Assembly: GCF_000482805.1 (NCBI RefSeq) | Contig: NZ_KI519503.1 | Location: 34,620 to 98,619 of the forward strand | Direction of reading: 5' to 3' | Origin: Deinococcus murrayi DSM 11303 | GTDB taxonomy: Bacteria > Deinococcota > Deinococci > Deinococcales > Deinococcaceae | DNA: 64,000 bases | Shown here: positions 1-9,981 of the stretch, one piece after another | How the letters are laid out: every line of letters begins with the position of its first letter | Position numbering within the stretch: the first letter of the stretch is position 1 | Program-made: the position numbers and the translations under genes | The notes under the pieces: generated by a model | The model's database searches: none | Seen by the model: only the letters and a program-made list of their open reading frames with translations | Told to the model about the DNA's origin: nothing

Positions 1-243
1 TCACTTTGCCAGTTGTCATGGGGCGCGTCGCGCAGTGGCGACGGCCTCCAGCATAGTTGATGGGGCAGTTTCGCAGGTGGCAGGCACCAGTACCGGGCGC
101 TGTCATCTGCGATTTGTCCCCAGCGCCATTTGCTCTGTTGGGTGACATAGCCGCAGCGTCCGTAGTCCAGCAAACTTCAGAAGCCGCGTCCTGCACGTCT
201 CGCAAATCGGCGGCCTCTGGAAGCAGGACAGCCTTTTGCGACG
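1..243. other. Non-coding flank downstream of cas4
   Basis: This stretch follows the 3' end of the cas operon, where a CRISPR array would often sit. I see no direct repeats of 28-37 bp at regular spacing and no convincing gene. The short open frame on the plus strand has no ribosome binding site or recognisable protein. The array, if present, lies left of the window or elsewhere in the genome. Confidence 0.5.
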
Positions 244-828
244 TCACAGGGTATCCCCGCAGAAGTTCCGCAACTCGCATTCCAGGCATTTGACGGGCTG
301 CGCTGTGGGCGGGGGGCACTGCTCAGCCTGAATGAAGCCACGCACGGTAGCGATGGCCGCTCGCGTTCGGTTTCTTAAGCGAGTGTCAAAGGGGATGGTA
401 TGCGTCTGGCGCGTGCGGCTGCTGTGCCAGTATCCGTGCGGGCAGGTGAGGTTCAGCTCGGCCTCGACCAGCAGGGCGTAGGCGCACAGTTGCAGCTTGT
501 GGCCGGGGTCGGGGGGGCGCGACGTGTGCTTGAACTCGACTGGGAAGGCCCGCGTGCCGTCCACAATCAGCAAATCCAGTTCACCCGTCAGGCCGAGGGC
601 GGGACTGGTCAGCCGCAGGTCGTAGCGGCGCTCGCCTTCGGTGAGTTCGTAACGGCTGAAGGTGCGCCGCCGTTCCTTGAGCAGCTCGGCCTGGTGCTTC
701 TCGCGCCCGTGCGTCATCAGGACGGTTTCGCGTCGCCGGACGGGAGTGCAGCGCTCGAAGAAGACCACGCGGGGGCAGTAATGGTGCTGGCGCAACTCGG
801 TGGGGGTGACCAGCAGCGGCTCAGGCAT
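244..828 (-). CDS. cas4: CRISPR-associated exonuclease Cas4
   Basis: 194-residue Cas4 that would help Cas1-Cas2 process prespacers. The four iron-sulfur cysteines are visible: Cys18 in the YCPR motif and Cys171/181/184/190 near the C-terminus (CLECELRNFC). The RecB-type nuclease core shows Asp85 (GELD), Glu98 and Lys100 (VEFK) and Gln113. The ATG at 828 is preferred over an upstream in-frame start because the gene then overlaps the cas2 stop by only 8 nt, as expected in this tightly packed operon. It is the last gene of the adaptation block cas1-cas2-cas4. Confidence 0.93.
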   Translation of the reverse strand: MPEPLLVTPTELRQHHYCPRVVFFERCTPVRRRETVLMTHGREKHQAELLKERRRTFSRYELTEGERRYDLRLTSPALGLTGELDLLIVDGTRAFPVEFKHTSRPPDPGHKLQLCAYALLVEAELNLTCPHGYWHSSRTRQTHTIPFDTRLRNRTRAAIATVRGFIQAEQCPPPTAQPVKCLECELRNFCGDTL

Positions 829-1114
829 CGTCGGCCTCCTGATAGAGGATGGTGGCGTCCTCAAGCTGCCACTGTTCGAGCTGAAGAATAGCGATGAGAC
901 CCGGACTCTCGCCCATCGCCTGTTCCAGCCGTACTTCCAGCTCGCGGCGTGCCGCCCCGGTCAGTCTGCCCTGATAGGCGCTGTACTGCCAGCGGGCGAG
1001 GCCGTAATCCTTGCAGGCGTTCATGACCTTGGCGCGGCGCTTGTCGTCCCGCACGTCATAGAGCACCAAGGTGGGCTGGCCCGCCTTGCGAGGGTCTTGC
1101 AGCAGCTTCGCCAT
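821..1114 (-). CDS. cas2: CRISPR-associated endoribonuclease Cas2
   Basis: 97-residue Cas2, the structural partner of Cas1 in spacer acquisition. The ferredoxin-like N-terminal strand ends in the metal-site aspartate Asp20 (LVLYDVRDDKRR), followed by the usual helix with a cysteine. The length is typical of the family. It starts 4 nt after the cas1 stop and overlaps cas4, so the three genes form one transcriptional block. Confidence 0.93.
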   Translation of the reverse strand: MAKLLQDPRKAGQPTLVLYDVRDDKRRAKVMNACKDYGLARWQYSAYQGRLTGAARRELEVRLEQAMGESPGLIAILQLEQWQLEDATILYQEADDA

Positions 1115-1117
1115 GGC

Positions 1118-2128
1118 TCACCAACTGGCGACGTACACGGGGTAGTCGCCCTCCCCGCGTAGAAAGGTGGCGAGGCGGCGGGCTTGCATCACCATGATGT
1201 TCTGGAGGCGGAAGCGTTTGTTTCCCACCACGTCACGGGTGTCCAGGCGGTCGTTAACAGCGGTGGCGATTCGTTTCCGGGTTTCTGGGGTCAGTTTGCC
1301 GTGTTCGTCCGTTTCGGGCCGCCAGCCGCGTCCCAGCAGGGCGAAGACGGGTCGGTCCACGCAGGCGGCGCGAAAGCCCTCCACGAAGTCCAGCACCAAG
1401 CTGGGCTTGCCAGGCCGGTCGGTGTGGAGGAAGCCCGCGAAGGGTTCGAGGCCCGCCGTCGCCAGCACACCAGCTGCCCGCGCATAGAGGATGCCGTAGC
1501 CGTAGTTCAGCGTCATGTTGGTGGGGTCGGTCGCCCCCCGCCCCAGGCGGCCCGGAAAGGCGAGGTCGGCGGGCAGCATGGCCGCCACCGCTCCCCAATA
1601 CACCACGCCGCCGCGTCCCTCGATGCCCAGCAGCACGTCGCGCAAGGCGTCGATGCACTCGCCCCGCTGCGCGTTCAACTCAACTTCCAGGGCGCTGAGG
1701 CCAGGCAGGGCACGCTGGAACGCCTCATACGCGGCGGGGTCGGCCTCCTTGCGGTACTTGCCGAAGTACTTGAGCAGGCTGGCCTGGTTCCTGAGGCGAG
1801 CACGAACGGCGTGCCGAGCGACCTCTACGCCCACCGGGGTCAGGTACGCCTGCATCTGCGCCCGGCGGGTGCTGACCGTACCCACCAGGTATGGACTGCT
1901 GAACTTGGCGTAGGGTGCGCCCAGGCCGTCGACCAGGTCAATCTGCACGCCGAATTTCGCGCAGGCACGAATCGCATCGGCGCTGAGGGTGCAGGCCGTG
2001 GTGGTGACGGTGACGGTTTCGAGGTCGCGCAGGGCCACCTCCTGCGTCTCCTGCTGTGGGTGACGCAGTTGCAGCCGCTCGCTGCGCAGGGCCAAAAAGG
2101 TGCCACGCTCCGAGATGACGAGGTTCAT
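1118..2128 (-). CDS. cas1: CRISPR-associated integrase Cas1
   Basis: 336-residue Cas1, the integrase that inserts spacers into the array. Catalytic residues can be placed: Glu170 (GIEGRGG), His235 (FLHTDRPGKPSLVLD) and the acidic pair Asp247/Glu250. The N-terminal beta-rich half (1-90) and the alpha-helical half are both complete. It is separated from cas5 by 54 bp holding a 16-bp inverted-repeat element that also precedes cas3, so adaptation genes may have their own promoter under shared control. Confidence 0.95.
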   Translation of the reverse strand: MNLVISERGTFLALRSERLQLRHPQQETQEVALRDLETVTVTTTACTLSADAIRACAKFGVQIDLVDGLGAPYAKFSSPYLVGTVSTRRAQMQAYLTPVGVEVARHAVRARLRNQASLLKYFGKYRKEADPAAYEAFQRALPGLSALEVELNAQRGECIDALRDVLLGIEGRGGVVYWGAVAAMLPADLAFPGRLGRGATDPTNMTLNYGYGILYARAAGVLATAGLEPFAGFLHTDRPGKPSLVLDFVEGFRAACVDRPVFALLGRGWRPETDEHGKLTPETRKRIATAVNDRLDTRDVVGNKRFRLQNIMVMQARRLATFLRGEGDYPVYVASW

Positions 2129-2150
2129 GCCGGGAGCGTGACACAGGAGC

Positions 2151-2166
2151 GCGTCAGTGAGTGACG
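2151..2166 (-). promoter_or_regulatory. Operator-like element upstream of cas1
   Basis: GCGTCAGTGAGTGACG on the plus strand; the arms CGTCA and TGACG form an inverted repeat around 5 nt. It ends 22 nt before the cas1 start codon. The same 16 bp with one change occurs upstream of cas3 at exactly the same distance. It could be a repressor site or a promoter-linked motif. Confidence 0.6.
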
Positions 2167-2182
2167 TTTAGTACAATGGTGT

Positions 2183-2914
2183 TCAAGCTGTGCGCCGATA
2201 CAGCGTAGACCGCTTGCTGGAGCGCACCAGGCGGTAGGGCACCAGGGCTGAAACCACTGCCCGGTCGGGTTTGTCCGTCGTGAAGGTACTGAGCTTATCC
2301 CAGGTCATCTTCGAGCCGTAGTCGTCCAGATAGTGCATCACGGCCCCGCTCAGGGTGGTGCGCGGGTCGCCCGTGTGGGTGACGAACGCGGCGTCCAGTT
2401 CGGGCCGTTCCTCTACGTCAAGCCACTGGATGAAGCCGCCGCGTTTGCCGAGCATGTTTAGGCGCAGCAGCAATCCCGTCAAGGTCTGCTTTTCCTCCTC
2501 GCCCAGCCTGGAAACCTGGAAGGCCAAACGCAACTCGCCGCGAAATTGAATGTACTCGCGGAAAGCAATAGTGGGCTGCCAGGGTGCCTTACCTTCCCGT
2601 ACCGCCTTCGCTCTTGCTACCTCCTTATCTGTGCCCTTGTTCTTTGGAGCCTCCCAGGGCCGCTGCACCTTGATAAACGCATTCGTCACACACGCCCATT
2701 CCGGCGGGCTACTCCGCACGGGCAGGGCGTGCAGCCAGCGGAAAACCTCCTGCGCGAAGCTCACGCCCTGCCAATTCACGGCGACGTCAATCAAGGCCGT
2801 CTTGACCGCGTAGGGACTGGGCACCAGCAAAGATTTCCCGGCGGCACTCGTCGCCTGCGAGTCCTTCAGGCTGAAGAGGGCCGTCGGCTCGTACGTTGCC
2901 ACCAGCCAGGTCAT
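2183..2914 (-). CDS. cas5: Cascade subunit Cas5 (RAMP)
   Basis: 243-residue Cas5-like RAMP protein that would bind the crRNA 5' handle in the interference complex. The N-terminus (WLVATYEPTALFSLKDSQATSAAGKSL) resembles Cas5 of DevS/Csa type rather than Cas5d, and there is no sign of a Cas5d-type nuclease site, in line with a separate cas6. The start overlaps the cas7 stop by 4 nt (ATGA). Identification rests on the N-terminal strand and gene order; the C-terminal half is not distinctive. Confidence 0.8.
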   Translation of the reverse strand: MTWLVATYEPTALFSLKDSQATSAAGKSLLVPSPYAVKTALIDVAVNWQGVSFAQEVFRWLHALPVRSSPPEWACVTNAFIKVQRPWEAPKNKGTDKEVARAKAVREGKAPWQPTIAFREYIQFRGELRLAFQVSRLGEEEKQTLTGLLLRLNMLGKRGGFIQWLDVEERPELDAAFVTHTGDPRTTLSGAVMHYLDDYGSKMTWDKLSTFTTDKPDRAVVSALVPYRLVRSSKRSTLYRRTA

Positions 2915-3927
2915 GACGGTAGGGTCTGGCTCATTGCCTCGGCAAAGGCTCCCAGAGAGCCGAATTCCTGGACGCCGATAGACTTGCAGCTCATCCTGGA
3001 AAGCGCTTCCGCAATCTGCTTCACCTGCGCCTCGAACTCGGGGTTCAGGGCGCTGACGGTCGGCGCGGGCACGCTGTGGTCACTGGTCGTGATCACGCCC
3101 CGGAAGTCGGTGAGGTGAGGACTCTGGGTGTTTCGCATCGCGCCGCCGGGGTGCAAGAAGGTGTGCGTGAGCGCCCGCAATACAGCAGTCAGGCGCTTAA
3201 GACGCTCCGCCTCATCGATGGCATATTCCCGCGTGATGTCATTCAGGCCGATACGGTACGCCTCCACATGGGCGACCAGTGCGTACTGTCCGCTGGACGC
3301 GGGGCGGTGGAAGATGGCCTGACCGAGATTAGTACCATCGTCAGCGCCAGTTTTTTCTCTTAAGTGCGGGTCGTACTTGACATGAAAATAGCTGCCTGTT
3401 TTGACCCTCTCCGGCACGCCCGGCACCCAGGAGAACTCCACTACGCTCTTGCGGCCTAAGGCGCGTCCTTTTTTTCCTCCTCCCGCTCCAGAGTCTTCGG
3501 CGTCTTCATCATTGGCAGCCTTGTTGTTGCTCTTTTTGCTTGGCGCTGATGTGATGAGTACGCCTGCCACATCGTCTAAAGCGCAATGCCTTAAGGCCAT
3601 CGTTAGGGCTTCTGGGTCGGATTTTCCATTCTTCGCCGATCCGATGGACTGAATGAAGCTTTGGTCGGCATTGATGCGGTTTGCGTTGATAACTTGGCAT
3701 CCCAGGCAGAGCGTCAATCCCATCTCCTGCGCGATGGCCTGAAAATGCACGGCGAAGATGTGTTTGAACATGTCGCCCGACACGGCGTTGACGGGGTGCA
3801 GTTCACCGTCTGCCGCCACTACATCCACCATGCGGGTCTGGATGTGGTTGCCCTCGCCGCCCTCATTGTTCAACGAATGCAAGTTCAGGGTAGCGAGGCC
3901 GGAGATGGACAGGGTTCTCAGAGTCAT
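2911..3927 (-). CDS. cas7: Cascade backbone subunit Cas7 (DevR family)
   Basis: 338-residue Cas7, the helical backbone that coats crRNA. The N-terminus is characteristic of the DevR/Csa2 family: ISGLATLNLHSLNNEGGEGN, then VNAVSGDMFKHIFAVH at about 48-63. Members of this family occur in I-A and I-B type effector complexes. A lysine- and acid-rich insertion lies at about 125-155. Its start overlaps the cas8 stop by 4 nt, so stoichiometric co-translation is likely. Confidence 0.9.
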   Translation of the reverse strand: MTLRTLSISGLATLNLHSLNNEGGEGNHIQTRMVDVVAADGELHPVNAVSGDMFKHIFAVHFQAIAQEMGLTLCLGCQVINANRINADQSFIQSIGSAKNGKSDPEALTMALRHCALDDVAGVLITSAPSKKSNNKAANDEDAEDSGAGGGKKGRALGRKSVVEFSWVPGVPERVKTGSYFHVKYDPHLREKTGADDGTNLGQAIFHRPASSGQYALVAHVEAYRIGLNDITREYAIDEAERLKRLTAVLRALTHTFLHPGGAMRNTQSPHLTDFRGVITTSDHSVPAPTVSALNPEFEAQVKQIAEALSRMSCKSIGVQEFGSLGAFAEAMSQTLPS

Positions 3928-5657
3928 GCTTGCTCCTCCATATCGGCTTCAAGCTGGGTTTCAGTTTCAGGTTGAGTGACGGCCTCAAGTCCGGGCGTTT
4001 CTTCTCTGGGTTCTTTGGCGTAGCCGTAGGCGATCAGCAGCATCGCCACCATCTGCGGGTCGTGTTCGTCGAGTAACTGGCCAGCTTGCAGGAGGTCTTC
4101 CGTCGTCACGGCGGTCCGCTCGCGCTTGCCCCGGTCGGCGGCCCGTAGGTTTTCTGTCATGTATTCAGTCAGAAAGTCCGAGAGGGCTGCCATGAATCTG
4201 GTCTTGGTGACGGCGCTGCGCTTAAGTTCCTGTGCCAATCCGTAATGCACGTCATAGGTGCGGTCATTGCCGAACTTACGGGCATACAGGGCCGTGCGGG
4301 TCGCCCGCCGAATGGCTCCCGCCACGTTCTGAAATCCGGAGTCCGAAATGATGCTCGTGATGTCGTTTCTGCCCATATGGTTCAGCACCCTCCCTATGTG
4401 TTCGGTCGTCATCCAGCGGGCAAACTTGCCCCTATCCGCCTGCCGAAGCATGTGCGGTCCATAGTCCGAGAGAAAATCCAGAAAAGCGCGAACGTCCTGC
4501 CCGCTCAGAAACTCGCGGTACTTCTCCAGGAGGTTGCGCTCCTCCGAGTGGCTCTCGTCCAGATTGCGGATACTCAAGCGGTGTTCGGCCAGCACCTCCA
4601 GCCATGCCCGGCGCTGCTCGTCGGCATTCTCAGCCTCCAGCCGTACCCAGGCAGGCAGGGCGATAAAGGAGATGTTGGTCACGCCCTTCGCGTTGCCGAG
4701 ATTCTGGAAGTAGGCGGTTTGGAAGCCCGAAAGCAGGTCGCGGGGTCGCCCGCGCCTAAAGGTCTTGTGTTCGTCGTGTCTGAGCAGCGTTTCCGTCAGG
4801 GTGAGCGCCGCGAGGATGTCCACCTGGATGGCCCCGCCCCCCATGAAGTTCTGTCGAAACTCGTTCATGACGCGCCCCAGCGTCCCCACCTCAATGTCGG
4901 TGGGCTGGACCACCAGTACCTTGAGGTCCTTGCTGCCTTTGGGTGTGACCGCCACCGCGCCGATAAACCAGCCGGTGTATTTCAGAGCTTCCAACATCAG
5001 CGGCGCTTTTTCTTTCCCCATGCCGATGCTGTTGGCCTTGGGCGCGTTCATGCCCTTCCCGGTCATGGGATTGAAGATTTGCACTATCGAGACCTCATTG
5101 GTCTTGTTGCCTTTCAAGTGCTTTTTTAGGCTCCTTTCGGCACGTTCGGCCAAAGAGCCTTCCTGCCTGGAGGGGTCCCCTCCGAGCGCCTCCAAGGCCA
5201 CCTGAACGTGACTGGCGAAGCGCTCAGACGCGAGTTCACGGTACGCAGTGGCATAGCCACTAGTGTTCACGGGCTTGAGCATGTCAACCAGGCTGGAGTA
5301 CAGGGAATAGTCTGGACGAGGATGCTCCAGATTGTCAGGCAGCTCGGTCGAACCCTTATTCTCTTTGCGCCATTTAAAAAATCTGTCCCGTCGTTCCTTT
5401 TCATACTCATAGTCGAAGGCATCAGTTGGAGCTGAGCTGTCTCCGTCCTTTTTGATGTATTCGTAGAGTCGAAGAGGAACGCCAGACGGAAGCGCGACGT
5501 TTTGCTCTGTGGAGAGCCTAAAAGCGTCTTGCGCAGCATCCAGGCGCACCGTGACTTTCTCCGAGGGGCCGAGCGCCGCGAGAAGACGCCCCAGCCCCAG
5601 CGCCATCAGGGTGTCGGCGTAGGTCCCCTGCGAGCGGGGTACGGTAAAGGTGTTCAA
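3924..5657 (-). CDS. cas8: Cascade large subunit, Cas8-like
   Basis: 577-residue protein in the Cas8 position between cas3 and cas7. It starts with FTVPRSQGTYADTLMALGLGRLLAAL, a Cas8a-like N-terminus, and has no zinc-finger cysteines. The C-terminal 120 residues are largely helical and may replace a separate small subunit, since no Cas11 gene is present. I assign it from position, size and the N-terminal motif; the exact Cas8 family cannot be decided from sequence reading. Both ends overlap neighbours by 4 nt. Confidence 0.75.
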   Translation of the reverse strand: MNTFTVPRSQGTYADTLMALGLGRLLAALGPSEKVTVRLDAAQDAFRLSTEQNVALPSGVPLRLYEYIKKDGDSSAPTDAFDYEYEKERRDRFFKWRKENKGSTELPDNLEHPRPDYSLYSSLVDMLKPVNTSGYATAYRELASERFASHVQVALEALGGDPSRQEGSLAERAERSLKKHLKGNKTNEVSIVQIFNPMTGKGMNAPKANSIGMGKEKAPLMLEALKYTGWFIGAVAVTPKGSKDLKVLVVQPTDIEVGTLGRVMNEFRQNFMGGGAIQVDILAALTLTETLLRHDEHKTFRRGRPRDLLSGFQTAYFQNLGNAKGVTNISFIALPAWVRLEAENADEQRRAWLEVLAEHRLSIRNLDESHSEERNLLEKYREFLSGQDVRAFLDFLSDYGPHMLRQADRGKFARWMTTEHIGRVLNHMGRNDITSIISDSGFQNVAGAIRRATRTALYARKFGNDRTYDVHYGLAQELKRSAVTKTRFMAALSDFLTEYMTENLRAADRGKRERTAVTTEDLLQAGQLLDEHDPQMVAMLLIAYGYAKEPREETPGLEAVTQPETETQLEADMEEQA

Positions 5658-8188
5658 GTGACGGCCTCCTTCTGGCGAACGTCTTCAAATGAGCGGGTGT
5701 CGCCCAAGCGCAGGGCACGCGAGGCCAGGGTGTAAATCATCCAGGCCAAGGCGTCGTCTGGGACAGGCATCTCCGGCTCAGTGACGGCTGGCACGCCACG
5801 CCTTTGCAACTCGTTCAGGCGCTCGGTGTCCAGCGGCACACCCGTCAACTCCTCAAAGACTCGGCCAGCTTCCGCCGCTGCGCCCGCGTCCAGCTTCCAG
5901 GCGGCCACCTCGCCCTTGTGGTCTGCCCCGTGATGGCGACAAATGGCTCCCAGGATGCCCTGCAACACACTCAGCCCCTGGTCTTCCCCCAGCCGGTCCA
6001 TCAGGAAGTCCCCGAAGCTCTCGGAAAGGACAGCAGCCGACTCGCCCGCGTGCGGCGGCCTGCGCCCCTGCGCCTTCTCAAAAGCTTTGTTCCGCTGCCT
6101 GTCGTAGTTCGGGTGGTAATCCGTGTGGGCGCAGTATTCACCCTGGCCCTGTGGGGTCGCTCCATGCCGCGCGGCCTTTTCCGCGCCATTCCAGAGGAGC
6201 CGTCCGGCATATTCTTCTACCTGCTCAGCCTGCCAACGCCGCGTCCACCTCTGCCAGCCTTCCGACAGTTTGCCGATGTCGTGGGCGGCGATTGCGGCTC
6301 TGAGGGCCAGTTCGGTGGTCCCGGCTGGCAGGCCGAACTTCGCATCCACCTTTGGACACAGATGCCAAACGTCGGCGGCGTGCTTCTGTGACGCTTCCAA
6401 GACGCGCCGAATATGCAGCTCGTAACTCTCGTAGGTGTACCAGTAGTCGGGAGGGTCACCAGAACTGCGGAGAGGATGGACGGGCGGGAAGTCTTGGACC
6501 CCCAGCGCCCGGTCTGCGGGTGCCTGCCAGCGAAAACCTTCCTGGGCGGTATAGAAGACGAATCTGGGGTTGACCTGCACCAGCGGCTCCAACTTCAGCT
6601 CGTCGACGTCTGTCACCACCATCCAGTCAAGCTTGGTGGGTTCCCGACTCTCTTCCGCGCCCTTCCGCCGTTCTGGTTCCACCTCGCGGGGAATCCTCGC
6701 CAGCCAGTTCTCCTCCAGGTCGTGTTCCCGGTCCAGCGCCCGGCGGTTTTCTTCCAGCGCGGCGAAGTTGACCCAGGTGACTCCGATCCGCTCATGGCGG
6801 TTCACTTCATCCCAGGTGGACAAGTCGGTTTCTGGCGGCACGATGAGCAGGCTGACGTTCTGAATGTCGCGGATGAGGTCGGGGCGCTTGGACCGGTCGC
6901 CCTGGAAGGCGGACTTCATCTTGTCGCCGTGGATAATCTTGCAAACGGACAGATAGTCCTGCCAGTTCTTCTCGTCACCCGCTGTGTGCACCGCATCGAC
7001 CAGCCGTTCCTCGGCCTCGGGCCGAACAGGCGAGGGCAAGTCAGCCATCGCCTCCCAGGTGGCCCGAATCAGGTCCTCCTGCCCTCTGTACGGCAACACG
7101 TCCCACTCGCCTTTTTCGGTACGGGGCAGTGTGTAGACGCTGACCACGCCGTGTTCTCCCGCGTACCGCGCATTCCGCCCGGCCCGCTGGAGCAACGCAT
7201 TGCCGGGGCAGATTTCGGTATGCAGGTTTTCGGAACTGATGTCGAGGCCGACTTCGATTGCCTGGGACGCGACGAGGATGACATTTCCGCTGGCTTCCCG
7301 TCCCAGTAGCGCCTTCAACTTCTCCTCGTGGGCGTTGCGGTGCGTGGGAAAGAAACGCGAGTGCAGCAGGGCGAGGGTTACGCCCCGCAGATTCGGGTGC
7401 CCTTCGTCCTGAAGCCGCTGCAACTCGGTATACAGCGTCTGCACGCGGTCCACGGTGTTGGCGATGGCGATGCTCCTCCGCTCGTGCGCCTCGGCCACAG
7501 CCTGCGCGGTTAGCGGGGCCTCCACTCGGCGAAACCGGCGGGTCTTCTGCTGGCTGGTCATCACCTCCAGTTCCGCCTGGCTCGGCGTGATGAACTCGGC
7601 CCCCACCGCCCCGGCCAGCTTCTGCGTGAGGTCACTGGACATGGTGGCCGTCATGAAGAGAAAAGGGGTGACGCCCGCGAGCGCCCGCGCCATCTCCAGC
7701 GTGGTGCGAAAGGCCCGCTGGGGGTCAAAGAGGTGAAACTCGTCCAGCACCACGTAGCTCGCCACCACGCCCCCAGCCCCCATGTTGCGGCCCCGCCAGC
7801 TCTGTGAGTACGGCACATGGAGGTAGTTGCTCAGAAGCTGGTCCACGGTGGTCACGATGATGTCGGCTTCTAGCAGCGGGTCAGTGGGGTCCTCACCTGT
7901 GTGAAGCTTTACCGTTAGCCCCAGGTTATCCCCCGCCTTCTGCGCCCGCGCGTGCAGGTCCTTCGCCAGCGTTCGCATGGGCGAGGCGATGATGCAGCGC
8001 AATGGAAATTCTTTTAGTTCATGGTGCCGAGCCAGGAGATAAGGACCGAGAGCGGCCTCAGTCTTGCCCGCTCCAGTGGGGGCTCGCAGGACGACGTTTT
8101 TGCCTTTCAGCAGGGCTTCTGCGACGCGCACCTGGTAGGCGTAGGGCGGGTTGCCGAACAGGGCTTGCAGAGCAGAAGGGGTGTCCAT
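5654..8188 (-). CDS. cas3: CRISPR helicase-nuclease Cas3, helicase first and HD domain last
   Basis: 844-residue Cas3 that would unwind and degrade target DNA recruited by Cascade. Superfamily 2 motifs are intact: Walker A APTGAGKTE at 36-44, DEFH at 149-152, TAT at 180-182, then ASQAIEVGLDIS and QRAGRNAR. The HD nuclease is C-terminal: AHDIGKL near 634, a histidine-rich stretch, and CRHHGADH near 748. Many Cas3 proteins have HD first, so the order is reversed here. The ribosome binding site AAGGTGA precedes the ATG, and an inverted-repeat element shared with cas1 lies 22 nt further upstream. First gene of the operon. Confidence 0.94.
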   Translation of the reverse strand: MDTPSALQALFGNPPYAYQVRVAEALLKGKNVVLRAPTGAGKTEAALGPYLLARHHELKEFPLRCIIASPMRTLAKDLHARAQKAGDNLGLTVKLHTGEDPTDPLLEADIIVTTVDQLLSNYLHVPYSQSWRGRNMGAGGVVASYVVLDEFHLFDPQRAFRTTLEMARALAGVTPFLFMTATMSSDLTQKLAGAVGAEFITPSQAELEVMTSQQKTRRFRRVEAPLTAQAVAEAHERRSIAIANTVDRVQTLYTELQRLQDEGHPNLRGVTLALLHSRFFPTHRNAHEEKLKALLGREASGNVILVASQAIEVGLDISSENLHTEICPGNALLQRAGRNARYAGEHGVVSVYTLPRTEKGEWDVLPYRGQEDLIRATWEAMADLPSPVRPEAEERLVDAVHTAGDEKNWQDYLSVCKIIHGDKMKSAFQGDRSKRPDLIRDIQNVSLLIVPPETDLSTWDEVNRHERIGVTWVNFAALEENRRALDREHDLEENWLARIPREVEPERRKGAEESREPTKLDWMVVTDVDELKLEPLVQVNPRFVFYTAQEGFRWQAPADRALGVQDFPPVHPLRSSGDPPDYWYTYESYELHIRRVLEASQKHAADVWHLCPKVDAKFGLPAGTTELALRAAIAAHDIGKLSEGWQRWTRRWQAEQVEEYAGRLLWNGAEKAARHGATPQGQGEYCAHTDYHPNYDRQRNKAFEKAQGRRPPHAGESAAVLSESFGDFLMDRLGEDQGLSVLQGILGAICRHHGADHKGEVAAWKLDAGAAAEAGRVFEELTGVPLDTERLNELQRRGVPAVTEPEMPVPDDALAWMIYTLASRALRLGDTRSFEDVRQKEAVT

Positions 8189-8210
8189 ACGTTCACCTTG
8201 GCAGGGGAAG

Positions 8211-8226
8211 GCGTCATTGAGTGACG
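8211..8226 (-). promoter_or_regulatory. Operator-like element upstream of cas3
   Basis: GCGTCATTGAGTGACG on the plus strand, 15 of 16 bases identical to the copy before cas1 and again ending 22 nt before the start codon. It lies in the divergent cas3/cas6 spacer, so one bound protein could influence both directions. Confidence 0.6.
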
Positions 8227-8332
8227 GGTGGAGAGAAGTGGCCAGTCTGCTGCTTTACCCTACCAGCCCCGCGCCTTCCCGACGTCCGCTTTTCTGCACC
8301 GCAACCTTCTCTCCCAGCGCCGTGGCCTCCCC

Positions 8333-8338
8333 TAGACT
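8333..8338 (+). promoter_or_regulatory. Leaderless -10 box of cas6
   Basis: TAGACT ends 6 nt before the cas6 ATG, with no Shine-Dalgarno sequence between them. This is the arrangement seen for leaderless transcripts in Deinococcus. Confidence 0.6.
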
Positions 8339-8344
8339 CCGCGC

Positions 8345-9355
<1,011 letters not shown>

Positions 9356-9981
9356 ATCAGGACGAGCAACAGGGCCGACGCCACCAGCAGGCCGAAGGCG
9401 AGTTGCCCGGCCCGCTCGTACTCCAGAGCCTGCACCAGGTCAAAGAGATAAATCGCCGCCGTGCGGGTCTCGCCGGGGATGTTGCCGCCGACCAGGAGCA
9501 CCACCCCGAACTCGCCGAGGGTGTGCGCGAAACTCATGGCCGTGCCCGTCACCACCCCCGACAGCGTGAGCGGCAGCACCACAAACCGCAGCCGTTGCCA
9601 ACCGTTCAGGGCCAGTGCCCGCGCCGCGTCCTCGTACCTGGGGTCCAGGCCCTCCAGAGCGCTGAGGTACGGCCCCACCGCAAAGGGGAGGCTATAGAGC
9701 ACCGACCCCAGCAGGAGGCCGGGGTAGCTGAAGGCGAACTGCACGCCCGTCAGCTCCGTCACCCAGCCGTTGCGCCCCAGGCCGACAAGGAGGTAATAGC
9801 CCAGCACCGTGGGCGGCAGCACCAGCGGCAGGTTGATGACCGCCCGCAGCACGGTGCTCGTCCAACCGGGGCGGCGCACCAGCAGCAGGGCGAGCGGGTA
9901 GCCCAGCAGCAACAGCAGGGCGCTGGTGACGGCAGCGAGGTTGAGGGTCAGAAGCAGGGCCTCGCGCAGCGCGGCGTCCAA

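Noticed and set aside
1..243. Possible CRISPR array after cas4
   Set aside because: No repeated unit of array length or regular spacing can be found in this stretch.
8189..8344. CRISPR repeat remnant in the cas3/cas6 spacer
   Set aside because: The 16-bp element is shorter than any CRISPR repeat and its second copy sits before cas1 rather than in tandem.
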